From Sulfurospirillaceae bacterium (GTDB taxonomy: Bacteria; Campylobacterota; Campylobacteria; Campylobacterales; Sulfurospirillaceae), in NCBI GenBank assembly GCA_028692875.1, contig JAQUWL010000013.1:1-56156 (forward strand): a stretch of DNA of 56,156 nt, written 5' to 3'. The position numbers and the translations under genes are program-made. The notes under the pieces were generated by a model. It had not been told where the DNA came from. It did no database searches and was given only the letters and a program-made list of their open reading frames with translations. Shown here one piece after another: positions 15,971 through 23,593 of the stretch (positions are counted from its first letter, which is position 1; the number at the start of each line of letters is the position of its first letter).

Positions 15971-16544
15971 GTTTTTTCCTTGCAACTTCGTAATCCTCAG
16001 GACGGTTGAGATTGAAAAAAACATTCTCACCATCAAAATCGACAAAAACAGTATTTATTTTTTCTAAAAGTATACGAATTTTATGTTCATTTGTATTTAG
16101 CATAGTTTCTATTTTGTCTGTGATTTTTGGCGAATAAATAGCACAAAGCTGATGAGACATGCTAGGCGAGCGTGCGATGATGGCATCGGCGTTGCTTGTT
16201 CGCATTGCCTCATAAAGTTTCTCAAAAACATCTCTCGTGACAAAAGGAGTATCGACACTTAGCACAAAAACAGGCTCGTTAAAATGTCTTAGTACGCTTA
16301 AAAGTGCTACAAGTGGCGAGTGTTGTTGGTAGGTTTTTACATCTTCAATAAAAGAGGCATTAAAATCAAATTTATCCCTCGTTTTTGTACTTACATGTAG
16401 GCTTTCAAAAAAAAAAGATAATCTATCGAGTTGGAACTGTGTAAGTGTTTTGAAGTTTCCAAACGGCAAAAGTGCCTTGTCTTTTCCCATCCGAGAGCTT
16501 TTGCCCCCCGCCATAATAACGCAGGGGGTTTGAAGGCGTGTCAT
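15963..16544 (-). CDS. mobA: molybdenum cofactor guanylyltransferase MobA
   Basis: 193 residues with the nucleotidyltransferase signature at the N terminus: IMAGGKSSRMGKDKALLPF, then HSPLVALLSVLRHF and VFVLSVDTPFVT holding the metal-binding Asp. MobA attaches GMP to molybdopterin to make the guanine dinucleotide cofactor for DMSO-reductase-family enzymes such as nitrate reductase. Its ATG overlaps the leuC stop by one base (TAATG), and its stop overlaps the next gene. A run of ten A on the plus strand (FFFES codons) lies within the gene and could be slippage-prone, but the frame is intact. Confidence 0.92.
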   Translation of the reverse strand: MTRLQTPCVIMAGGKSSRMGKDKALLPFGNFKTLTQFQLDRLSFFFESLHVSTKTRDKFDFNASFIEDVKTYQQHSPLVALLSVLRHFNEPVFVLSVDTPFVTRDVFEKLYEAMRTSNADAIIARSPSMSHQLCAIYSPKITDKIETMLNTNEHKIRILLEKINTVFVDFDGENVFFNLNRPEDYEVARKKLG

Positions 16545-17809
16545 TACAAATCTCTAGGGTCTGTTATTTTGCCCTTGATGGCACTAGCTGCGGCAACGGC
16601 GGAGTTAGCAAGGTATATTTCGCTTGTTCTATCTCCCATTCTTCCAATGAAGTTTCGATTTGTTGTGGCTACGCAACGCTCATTTTTGCCCAAAATACCC
16701 ATATATCCGCCCAAACATGCCCCACATGTAGGGTTGCTAAAGACTGCTCCAGCTTCGATAAAGATATCTACTAATCCCTCTTTTTGGGCTTGTTGAGAGA
16801 TTTTTTGTGTTGCTGGTGTGATGATAAGTCTAGTTTTTCGAGCAACTTTTTGACCCTTTAAAATCTTTGCCGCAATACGCAAATCGCCCAATCTTCCATT
16901 GGTGCAACTACCGATAAATACTTGGTCAACTTCCAAATCATCAGCTACGGCTTGTCTTATGGATTTGCCGTTTGATGGCAAATGCGGATAGGCGATAACA
17001 GGCTCAAGATTTGCAACATCTATCTCGATAATCTGTGAGTATGTCGCATCTTCGTCTGAGTAGAAAAACTTTGGCTTTCGAGCTAGTTTTTTGTCGCTTA
17101 AAAACTCTTTTGTAATCTCATCAACTGCGATAATTCCATTTTTTGCTCCTGCTTCAATAGCCATATTGCAAAGAGAGAAGCGGTCATCCATATTGAGATG
17201 TTGAATCGTATCGCCAGTAAACTCAAGTGTTTTATACAGTGCGCCATCTACGCCAATCAAGCGAATCACTTCCAAAATCAAATCTTTGCCATAAACATAT
17301 GGCTTTGGTTTTCCACTAAAAACTACCTTGATGGCCTCTGGAACTTTAAACCAATTTTCTCCTGTTATCATCGTGAACGCCAAATCGGTTGAGCCCATAC
17401 CTGTTGCAAATGCTCCAAGAGCACCATGTGTACATGTATGAGAGTCTGCTCCTATGATAACATCGCCTGGAACAACAAGCCCCTTTTCCGGCAAAAGTGC
17501 ATGTTCAATGCCCATATCTTTTTCATCAAAAAAGTGTTTCATGTCGTGTTTGTACGCAAATTCTCGGCTTATTTTGGCTTGATTTGCACTTGCTATATCT
17601 TTGGCTGGGATAAAATGATCCATTACGATGCTAAAGCCATCTGGATTGGCTAGTTTTTTGGCTCCACTATCTTCAAATGCCTTGATTGATATAGGCGTTG
17701 TGATATCGTTTCCAATAACCATATCGATATGGCATTTGATAATCTCGCCCGCTTTTACTGTATGACCTGCGTGGTCGCTAAAAATTTTTTCAGTAATGGT
17801 TTGACCCAT
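16544..17809 (-). CDS. leuC: 3-isopropylmalate dehydratase large subunit LeuC
   Basis: 421 residues, the length of the short (archaeal-type) isopropylmalate isomerase large subunit. It converts 2-isopropylmalate to 3-isopropylmalate in leucine synthesis, with a [4Fe-4S] cluster held by the Cys residues of FIGSCTNGR and NPTCGACLGG. DSHTCTHGALGAFATGMGST is the usual substrate-binding segment. Homoaconitase-type members look alike, so substrate is by family. No leuD, leuA or leuB gene is near, which is unusual for a leu cluster; instead mobA follows directly. AAGGT precedes the ATG at some distance. Confidence 0.9.
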   Translation of the reverse strand: MGQTITEKIFSDHAGHTVKAGEIIKCHIDMVIGNDITTPISIKAFEDSGAKKLANPDGFSIVMDHFIPAKDIASANQAKISREFAYKHDMKHFFDEKDMGIEHALLPEKGLVVPGDVIIGADSHTCTHGALGAFATGMGSTDLAFTMITGENWFKVPEAIKVVFSGKPKPYVYGKDLILEVIRLIGVDGALYKTLEFTGDTIQHLNMDDRFSLCNMAIEAGAKNGIIAVDEITKEFLSDKKLARKPKFFYSDEDATYSQIIEIDVANLEPVIAYPHLPSNGKSIRQAVADDLEVDQVFIGSCTNGRLGDLRIAAKILKGQKVARKTRLIITPATQKISQQAQKEGLVDIFIEAGAVFSNPTCGACLGGYMGILGKNERCVATTNRNFIGRMGDRTSEIYLANSAVAAASAIKGKITDPRDL

Positions 17810-17880
17810 GATTTTGACCTTGTATTAAAAGTTGGTTGATTTTATCGAATTTAAACTTTAAAATGAAGAAATAAGAGGTG

Positions 17881-17906
17881 GCAACCCCTTACATGTAAAG
17901 GGTTGC
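17881..17906. terminator. palindromic hairpin with central TACATGTA
   Basis: GCAACCC (17881-17887) pairs with GGGTTGC (17900-17906) and the interior is the TTACATGTAA palindrome, so the 26 bases form an almost perfect inverted repeat with one mismatch. It lies in the 112-bp gap between leuC and the OB-fold gene, both on the minus strand. A short TTTT follows on the plus side only. It may be a terminator or attenuator for the OB-fold gene. Confidence 0.5.
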
Positions 17907-17921
17907 GTAGTTTTAAAAGAC

Positions 17922-18290
17922 TTATTTTGTAAATTCACTCTCTTCAACTAGGACGGCATAAAAATATCCAGCTCCTAAGTCTACATCTGTTTTAAGTGTT
18001 CCTTTGGCAATAACCAAATCCCCTGGTGCAACGCCAGCCTTATCCATCGGTGCTGTAAAAATAACTTCGTTTTTGCCTTCAAATTGAGTGCCATCTTGAA
18101 TACGTACCCAATCTTTTCCCATAATGCCAGCAGAAACCTTTGCAACCGTTCCTCTTACAACAACTTTTTTACCTTTAAGCTCTGTTTTCTTTGAGAAAAG
18201 CTCAGATATCTTGTACATGCCATCTGCTGCAAAACCTGCTACGCCACACAATGCAACAATGATAAAACCTGCCAATAATTTGCGTTTCAT
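17922..18290 (-). CDS. periplasmic OB-fold protein
   Basis: 122 residues with a signal peptide (MKRKLLAGFIIVALCGVAGF to AAD). The mature part has the strand pattern of an OB fold: LKGKKVVVRGTVAKVSAGIM, DWVRIQDGT, EVIFTAPMDKAGVAPGD, LVIAKGTLKTD, YFYAVLVEESEF. Similar small exported OB-fold proteins occur in Campylobacterota and in anaerobes near cytochrome or metal genes; a nucleic-acid role is unlikely in the periplasm. No clear partner nearby. Divergent from ogt. Confidence 0.72.
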   Translation of the reverse strand: MKRKLLAGFIIVALCGVAGFAADGMYKISELFSKKTELKGKKVVVRGTVAKVSAGIMGKDWVRIQDGTQFEGKNEVIFTAPMDKAGVAPGDLVIAKGTLKTDVDLGAGYFYAVLVEESEFTK

Positions 18291-18383
18291 TCTATTCCTT
18301 CATAATGATTTTTAAACTTTTGGGATTATACAGTAGTTTGTTAAATATTTTGTAATTTTTCTTTTTTGCGATTTTTTATATAA

Positions 18384-18438
18384 TAGACTTCTTGCGTAAC
18401 CTAACGCAATCGCATTGTTAAGTTATGCAAGAAGTCTA
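18384..18438 (+). promoter_or_regulatory. long inverted repeat in the ogt leader
   Basis: A 22-bp left arm (18384-18405) pairs with the right arm (18417-18438) with one G-U and one C-A exception, around an 11-nt centre. It begins at the last base of a TATAAT -10 box (18379-18384) and so would be transcribed as a very stable hairpin in the leader of ogt. There is no T run after it, so it is not a usual terminator; a protein operator, an RNA control element or a mini mobile element are alternatives. Confidence 0.6.
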
Positions 18439-18459
18439 ATGTAAAGAAAAAGGCAATCT

Positions 18460-18942
18460 ATGGCAAAAGCAAGCTTTCATTCTTTGTTGGGAAAATTGGT
18501 TGCGGAGGTCGATGAGAGTGGTGTTTGTTCACTTGGGTTTGATGAGTCTAGCGAAAATTTTAATGATGAGCATCCCTTTTTGAAGCAACTTGAAGAGGAG
18601 CTAAAAGAGTATTTTATGGGAGAGCGTACCACTTTTGATGTGCCACTAAATCCAAAAGGCACAGAGTTTCAAAGAGTTGTTTGGAGTTGTTTATGCTCTA
18701 TTCCATACGGTCATACCATCTCTTATACGCAAGAGGCAAAGATGATAAAACGACCTACTGCTATGCGTGCGGTTGCCAATGCTAACGGTAAAAATCCTAT
18801 TGCTATCATCATTCCTTGTCATCGAGTTATCGCAAAAGATAGAAGTTTGGGCGGATATAGCGGAGGATTGTGGCGAAAAGAGTTTTTACTAGATTTGGAG
18901 AAAAAAACAGATGAAAGTTGTTATAGCAATAGACTCATTTAA
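18460..18942 (+). CDS. ogt: methylated-DNA--protein-cysteine methyltransferase
   Basis: 160 residues of the Ogt/AGT family. It removes O6-alkyl groups from guanine by transfer to the Cys of IIPCHRVIAKD; the DNA-binding helix (TAMRAVANANGKNP) and the SLGGYSGGLWRKEFLL ending are also present. The N-terminal domain is short (~55 residues) but typical. The long inverted repeat lies just upstream. The 3' end overlaps the glycerate kinase start by 32 nt, so the two are one transcription unit, an odd functional pair. Confidence 0.93.
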   Translation: MAKASFHSLLGKLVAEVDESGVCSLGFDESSENFNDEHPFLKQLEEELKEYFMGERTTFDVPLNPKGTEFQRVVWSCLCSIPYGHTISYTQEAKMIKRPTAMRAVANANGKNPIAIIIPCHRVIAKDRSLGGYSGGLWRKEFLLDLEKKTDESCYSNRLI

Positions 18943-20053
18943 GGGGTGTTTGAGCTCACATGAACTCTCTAAGTGTATCAAGCAAGGCATTGAAGTTGTT
19001 TATCCAAAAGCCGTTGTGCAAGCCTATGAGGTAGCCGATGGAGGCGAGGGAACTGTTCAAGCGATGGTTAATAACACAGGCGGAAAAATCATTACATGTA
19101 AGGTTCATGACCCTTTGATGAGTATTGTTGAAGCACAGTATGGCATATTGGGAGATGGCGTAACCTGCGTGATAGAGATGGCGTCTGCCTCTGGACTTCC
19201 TCTTGTTCCAATAGAAAAACGAAACCCGCTTTTTACTACTACTTTTGGGGTTGGAGAGCTTATAAAAGATGCGATTGAAAAAGGGTGCAGAGAGTTTATT
19301 GTTGGCATTGGCGGAAGTGCAACCAATGACGCAGGAGCGGGAATGCTTCAGGCGTTGGGGTATAGATTTTTGGATGAGGGTGGCAGTGAGGTTGGTTTTG
19401 GCGGAGGAGCTATCGGAAAAATAGCAACCATTGATGCCTTACATGTAATGCCAGAATTGAAAAAATGTCATTTTACCGTGGCTTGCGATGTGGACAATCC
19501 GATGTATGGCGAGTTTGGGGCATCGCAGATATATAGTAGACAAAAAGGTGCCGATGAAAAAATGGTGCTTGTTTTGGACGAAAATGTTAAACATTTTGCA
19601 CAACTTATGGAGATTTATTTTGAAAAAAAGATAGCTCACATCAAAGGAAGCGGTGCGGCAGGTGCTTTGGGTGGAGGATTTTTGGGATTTTTTAATTCTA
19701 CTCTTCGCTCAGGCATAGATATTGTTTTAGATACTATTGATTTTGAAGACAAAATAAAAGGTGCGGATTTTGTTATCACTGGCGAGGGAAAGATAGACGC
19801 CCAATCCTTGATGGGTAAAGTTGTAAGCGGGATTGCTAGGCGAACAAAAAAGCATAAAATTCCTCTTATTGCTTTGGCTGGACATGTAGAAGATGACGTT
19901 AATCAAGCCCACCAATACGGAGTTGACGCTGTATTTTCTATTATGAATTATCCGATGAGTTTATGTGACGCTATGCAAAAAGAGACGACCCAAAAACTGA
20001 TGAAACACAATGTCGAAGAGCTATTTCGGTTGATAAAAGTGGCAAAAAGATAG
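18911..20053 (+). CDS. glycerate kinase (GarK/GlxK family)
   Basis: 380 residues with the family hallmarks VVIAIDSFKGCLSSHELS at the start, EVADGGEGTVQAMV, VGIGGSATNDAGAGMLQALG (phosphate/glycerate binding) and FVITGEGKIDAQSLMGKVV. The enzyme phosphorylates glycerate to 2- or 3-phosphoglycerate in the cytoplasm. Enolase and other lower-glycolysis genes are elsewhere in the window. The ATG lies inside the end of ogt. Length agrees with the family. Confidence 0.93.
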   Translation: MKVVIAIDSFKGCLSSHELSKCIKQGIEVVYPKAVVQAYEVADGGEGTVQAMVNNTGGKIITCKVHDPLMSIVEAQYGILGDGVTCVIEMASASGLPLVPIEKRNPLFTTTFGVGELIKDAIEKGCREFIVGIGGSATNDAGAGMLQALGYRFLDEGGSEVGFGGGAIGKIATIDALHVMPELKKCHFTVACDVDNPMYGEFGASQIYSRQKGADEKMVLVLDENVKHFAQLMEIYFEKKIAHIKGSGAAGALGGGFLGFFNSTLRSGIDIVLDTIDFEDKIKGADFVITGEGKIDAQSLMGKVVSGIARRTKKHKIPLIALAGHVEDDVNQAHQYGVDAVFSIMNYPMSLCDAMQKETTQKLMKHNVEELFRLIKVAKR

Positions 20054-20088
20054 GTCAAGAAGGGAGAAAAAGCGAGATAGCAATGTGG

Positions 20089-20105
20089 TATAATGTAAAA
20101 CATTA
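20089..20105 (+). promoter_or_regulatory. promoter and operator-like palindrome of the VapBC-like pair
   Basis: A perfect TATAAT (20089-20094) with an upstream TGTGG extension overlaps the palindrome TAATGT-AAA-ACATTA (20091-20105). The palindrome covers the -10 to the start site, as expected if the antitoxin or complex represses its own operon. No -35 box is evident, as usual in Campylobacterota. Confidence 0.5.
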
Positions 20106-20133
20106 AAAGAGTTTAGTTGTGCAAGGAGTAAAA

Positions 20134-20325
20134 ATGCAAGTATTGAAATTGGAAGTGCATGATGCTATTTTTGATAAAGTAATCTCTTTTTTGAAAAATT
20201 TTCCTCAAAATCAGGTTAAACTTGACATAGAAAAGCAAACAAGCAACAAGCCCAAAAAACTAAAATCTATCTCCTTAAGGACTAAAGATTTTAGATTTGA
20301 CAGGGATGAAGCTAATGCCAGATAA
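20134..20325 (+). CDS. putative VapB-like antitoxin
   Basis: 63 residues from the ATG at 20134, which has AAGGAG 5 nt upstream; an earlier in-frame GTG at 20119 overlaps that site and is rejected. An N-terminal strand-helix region (VLKLEVHDAIFDKVISFLK) could dimerise or bind DNA, and a basic, probably flexible C-terminal part (KPKKLKSISLRTKDFRFDR) could wrap around the toxin. No known DNA-binding signature is certain. It is called an antitoxin because it overlaps a PIN toxin gene by 11 nt. Confidence 0.6.
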   Translation: MQVLKLEVHDAIFDKVISFLKNFPQNQVKLDIEKQTSNKPKKLKSISLRTKDFRFDRDEANAR

Positions 20326-20734
20326 GGTATTTTTAGATACTAATATCTTGATATATGCTTACTCCGAAGATGAGGTAGATAAGCAGACTATCGCACTTGG
20401 TTTGTTGGAGCAATTTGAGGGCAAGGTTATTATCTCTAAACAGGTTATCAACGAGATAACCAATATATTATTCAAAAAATTTAAACTCTCCAGCGATGCC
20501 ATAGAATCCACACTTTTAGAGCTAGATACGGTCATTCCCATCGTTGATTTTGATATAACAACTCAAATCAAAGCCATAAGACTCAAGAACAGATACAATC
20601 TGCAATTTTATGATGCTTTGATAGTAGCCACAGCACTTGAGAATCAATGCACGATTTTGTATAGTGAAGATATGCAACATGAGCAAATGATTGACGGTAG
20701 TTTGATGATTGTTAATCCTTTTAAAATAAGGTAG
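20315..20734 (+). CDS. PIN-domain ribonuclease, VapC-like toxin
   Basis: 139 residues of the PIN fold. Acidic catalytic residues are in place: Asp in VFLDTNILIYAY, Glu in VINEITNILF, Asp in NLQFYDALIVATAL and Asp/Glu in LYSEDMQHEQ. Such enzymes cleave tRNA or rRNA and are neutralised by the upstream antitoxin. ATG at 20315 is preferred (an AGGGAT lies before it); ATG at 20306 and TTG at 20297 are alternatives. It may be mobile DNA, placed between a glycerate kinase gene and an rqcH-like gene. Confidence 0.85.
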   Translation: MPDKVFLDTNILIYAYSEDEVDKQTIALGLLEQFEGKVIISKQVINEITNILFKKFKLSSDAIESTLLELDTVIPIVDFDITTQIKAIRLKNRYNLQFYDALIVATALENQCTILYSEDMQHEQMIDGSLMIVNPFKIR

Positions 20735-20800
20735 GCAAATATTCCATACATCGTTCTAATAAGCATAATGATTTAGAAAAAAGCCGGAGGAATATGAGTT

Positions 20801-21043
20801 GTGAGAGAACAATTGTCAGAATACGAACTTAAATTGAAAATAAACTTACCAAATAGCTTACTAAATAGCTTGGTTGGCTCATACGATAATTTACAGAATG
20901 ACCCCAAGATTACGGCAACAATTAAAGAATGTTTTTATATATCAAAAGAGTTAGTAGATTTTGTTATATTGTTTCCAAAGAATTTAATTTATGATTTTAT
21001 AACCTTGTTTGAGGCGATAAGAAATCAATGCGATATGAAATAA
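20801..21043 (+). CDS. small hypothetical protein after the toxin gene
   Basis: 80 residues beginning with GTG at 20801; GGAGG lies 10 nt upstream. An ATG at 20794 in another frame gives only 12 codons. The protein is acidic to neutral with helices (LNSLVGSYDNLQND, FVILFPKNLIYDFITLFEAI) and two cysteines. No family is recognised. It sits between the VapBC-like pair and the RqcH-like gene and may belong to the same accessory patch. Confidence 0.45.
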   Translation: MREQLSEYELKLKINLPNSLLNSLVGSYDNLQNDPKITATIKECFYISKELVDFVILFPKNLIYDFITLFEAIRNQCDMK

Positions 21044-21071
21044 GCCCCACAAGAAGAATAGAAAGAAAACA

Positions 21072-22403
21072 ATGAAACACACAGAACTAATCGAGATTGC
21101 CAAATATCTTCAACAATTTAAAAAAATATCCTCCATCTCGAGGGCGGATGATAATGTGCTCAAGCTCTACTTCGAGAGAGGTTTGCCACTTTTTGTTGAC
21201 CTCAGCCGAAATGATTCGTATATATTTATCAAAGAAGATTTCAAGCGCTCAAAGCTTTACAACGCCCCTTTTGATGTTATTTTAGCTAAGCGGTTTGCCA
21301 ACAGTGCTTTAGAGAAAGTGGAAGTAGAAGAGGGCAATCGTATTTTACGCTTACATGTAAAGGCAAGTTCGAGCTATAAATCATTGAGTACGACCTTGCA
21401 ACTAGAATTTACAGGACGCAATACCAATGCTATCATACTGGACGAAAATGGCGTGGTGCTTGAGGCGCTCAGGCATATTGATCTAAGCGTTAGTTTTCGC
21501 AGTGTGAAAGTGGGAGAGCCGTTGCTTGCTTTGCCATCACGCGAGCTTAAAGAGAAGCCTTTTGAGATGGAAAGTGGTATCGAAGAGCATCTTGTTGAGG
21601 CGTATCAAAAACGCCTACATGTAAGGCTTGCGGATATTAAAAAACAAAAAATCGCCCTCATAGATAAAAAAATACAAAAGCTTATCGACCATATGAAATC
21701 CCTTGAAAACGAGGCAGAGCTTTACATGCAAAGCGATATTGCCAACCATCACGGCACGCTTGTTTTAGCAAATTTGCATCTTATAAAAGGCTATCAAGAA
21801 CTTATTAAAGTGGTGGATTTTGAAGGAAGGGAGGTTGAGATTTTGCTAGACAAAGAGGCACAAACTCCTCAAATGGCGGCAAATCTGCTCTTTAAAAAGT
21901 CAAAAAAGCTTCGCCAAAAAGCACTTTCTGTGCATCGCCAAATGGAAAATCTTGAAGAAAAAAAGCTCTTTTTGGAGCGTTTGTGCGAGATGGTAAAGAG
22001 TTGTACTGACGAGGAAGAGGTCAATATTTTGGTGCCAAAACAGCGTCAATCCAAACAAAAAAGTGATGATAGTTTGTATTATGAAACCTTTTTTGTTGAG
22101 GGTTACAAAATCATGCTCGGCAAAAACGAAAAAGGTAACATTGCACTACTAAAAGATGCAAAAAAAAGCGATATTTGGTTGCACCTTAAAGAGATGCCCT
22201 CTACCCATGTTATTATTCGTACGGAAAAGCAAAATGTCCCAGAGGCGGTTTTGATTTTTGCGGCAAAACTGTGTGTGAATTTTAGTGTTACTCAAAAAGG
22301 CGGTTATTTGGTCGATTATACCCCCCGAAAGAATGTTAAACCATTTGATGGAGCGAATGTTGCTTATGAAGTTTATCAGACGCTTAGGATTTATAAGGAG
22401 TAG
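21072..22403 (+). CDS. NFACT-family protein (RqcH/FbpA-like)
   Basis: 443 residues with the NFACT order: an NFACT-N domain (VDLSRNDSYIFI, LQLEFTGRNTNAIILDE), a long coiled coil (~residues 190-310), and an NFACT-R domain with SDIWLHLKEMPSTHVII and LVDYTPRKNVKP near the end. RqcH-type members bind the obstructed 50S subunit and recruit tRNA-Ala to add alanine tails to stalled chains. This one is shorter than Bacillus RqcH (about 570), as in other Campylobacterota. It is followed 2 nt later by a small Glu-rich protein gene and then cdsA. Confidence 0.87.
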   Translation: MKHTELIEIAKYLQQFKKISSISRADDNVLKLYFERGLPLFVDLSRNDSYIFIKEDFKRSKLYNAPFDVILAKRFANSALEKVEVEEGNRILRLHVKASSSYKSLSTTLQLEFTGRNTNAIILDENGVVLEALRHIDLSVSFRSVKVGEPLLALPSRELKEKPFEMESGIEEHLVEAYQKRLHVRLADIKKQKIALIDKKIQKLIDHMKSLENEAELYMQSDIANHHGTLVLANLHLIKGYQELIKVVDFEGREVEILLDKEAQTPQMAANLLFKKSKKLRQKALSVHRQMENLEEKKLFLERLCEMVKSCTDEEEVNILVPKQRQSKQKSDDSLYYETFFVEGYKIMLGKNEKGNIALLKDAKKSDIWLHLKEMPSTHVIIRTEKQNVPEAVLIFAAKLCVNFSVTQKGGYLVDYTPRKNVKPFDGANVAYEVYQTLRIYKE

Positions 22404-22405
22404 CC

Positions 22406-22735
22406 ATGCCGACAATTGGTCCCATTGGAAATACGATTTATGCTAACCAACTTATGCATTTGCAAGCCTCAAAGCAGATAGATTTTCAAAATAGAGTTGA
22501 TTTGCAAAATAGTGCCGCATTGTCTGCAGCCAACGAAAAAGAAGAAGAGGTTGTTGAGGTACGTCCTACAGAGGAAACTTATAAAATAGACCCAGAAAAA
22601 GAGCACCAAAAAGAGAAAAACGAAGAGGAATCTGGTGCAAAAGAAGAAGAGATAAAACAGACTAAAAAAGAGCACGCAGAAGAAGATGAAAACGATGACA
22701 CCAGCAGCGGTGGATTGTTGGATGTCAAAGCTTAG
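22406..22735 (+). CDS. Glu/Lys-rich hypothetical protein
   Basis: 109 residues. The N-terminal third (MPTIGPIGNTIYANQL, HLQASKQIDFQNRVD) looks ordered; from ~residue 44 on there is a highly charged Glu/Lys run (EKEEEVVEVRP, EHQKEKNEEESG) that should be disordered or helical. The stop TAG of rqcH is 2 nt before the ATG, with AAGGAG covering it. Co-transcription with the NFACT gene suggests a helper role, but no function can be named. Confidence 0.7.
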   Translation: MPTIGPIGNTIYANQLMHLQASKQIDFQNRVDLQNSAALSAANEKEEEVVEVRPTEETYKIDPEKEHQKEKNEEESGAKEEEIKQTKKEHAEEDENDDTSSGGLLDVKA

Positions 22736-22827
22736 ATTTTTTCGATTTTAATTTTCCAACTACTACATAAGCAAAAACTCACACTAACTCTGATATTATT
22801 TAGTTAAAACAATCTAAAGGTTACAAG

Positions 22828-23592
22828 ATGGGCATTAAAGAGCTTTTTGAGTCCCATAAAGAGCGAATAACAACAGGTTTTGCGATGCTTTTGGCGGCAA
22901 CATTTGTGGCTGTTATAGACAGTCTTTTCGTTACGTGGGCGATACTGGGCGTGGTCTATATGTTTGCATTTTACGAGGCAATGAATCTTTTTGAAGCCAA
23001 AGACAATAAGCTTTTTGTCTATGCTGTTGCGGTTTGGATTACGGCATATTTTTACCCAAATCCTGATGACCTTATCTTTATCGTTTTGATTTTATCACTT
23101 TCGATTATGTCTCACTCAAAAGAGGTTGATTTTAAGAAAATCGCCCCTTTCTTATACCCTTCTATCTCCATGTTGTTTATCTATACGCTATATCAAGATT
23201 TTGGTATGGAGGTGCTGGTGTGGTTTGTGTTGATAGTGGCAACAACGGATACTATGGCATATTTTATCGGCAAGAGTGTTGGCAAAACACCTTTTTCTGC
23301 TACCTCTCCAAATAAAACTTGGGAAGGTGTGCTAGGTGGCATTATTTGTGCGAGCATTTTGGGAACTTTTGTTGGTATTATATTTATCTCTTTTTTCAAA
23401 GCACTTATTATCTCGGTTTTGGTCTCTGCTGTTTCTGTGTGGAGTGACCTTTTTGAGAGTTATTTAAAACGAATGGCAGGTGTGAAGGATAGTGGAGATA
23501 TCTTCCCTGGACATGGCGGAATGCTTGATAGACTTGATGGTTATCTGTTTTCGGCTGTATTGATGGTTATCTTGCTCAGAGGTCTTTCATAA
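22828..23592 (+). CDS. cdsA: phosphatidate cytidylyltransferase CdsA
   Basis: 254 residues, many transmembrane helices, and the C-terminal CDP-transferase signature: SDLFESYLKRMAGVKDSGD, then PGHGGMLDRLDG with the catalytic acidic residues. It forms CDP-diacylglycerol from phosphatidate and CTP in the inner membrane, the branch point to phospholipids. A possible -10 (TATTAT near 22793) lies upstream. It stops 1 nt before dxr. Confidence 0.93.
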   Translation: MGIKELFESHKERITTGFAMLLAATFVAVIDSLFVTWAILGVVYMFAFYEAMNLFEAKDNKLFVYAVAVWITAYFYPNPDDLIFIVLILSLSIMSHSKEVDFKKIAPFLYPSISMLFIYTLYQDFGMEVLVWFVLIVATTDTMAYFIGKSVGKTPFSATSPNKTWEGVLGGIICASILGTFVGIIFISFFKALIISVLVSAVSVWSDLFESYLKRMAGVKDSGDIFPGHGGMLDRLDGYLFSAVLMVILLRGLS

Positions 23593-23593
23593 C

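Noticed and set aside
16409-16422. A10 run in mobA as a phase-variation switch
   Set aside because: The frame is intact, the run encodes Phe codons on the minus strand, and nothing suggests selection for switching in a cofactor gene.
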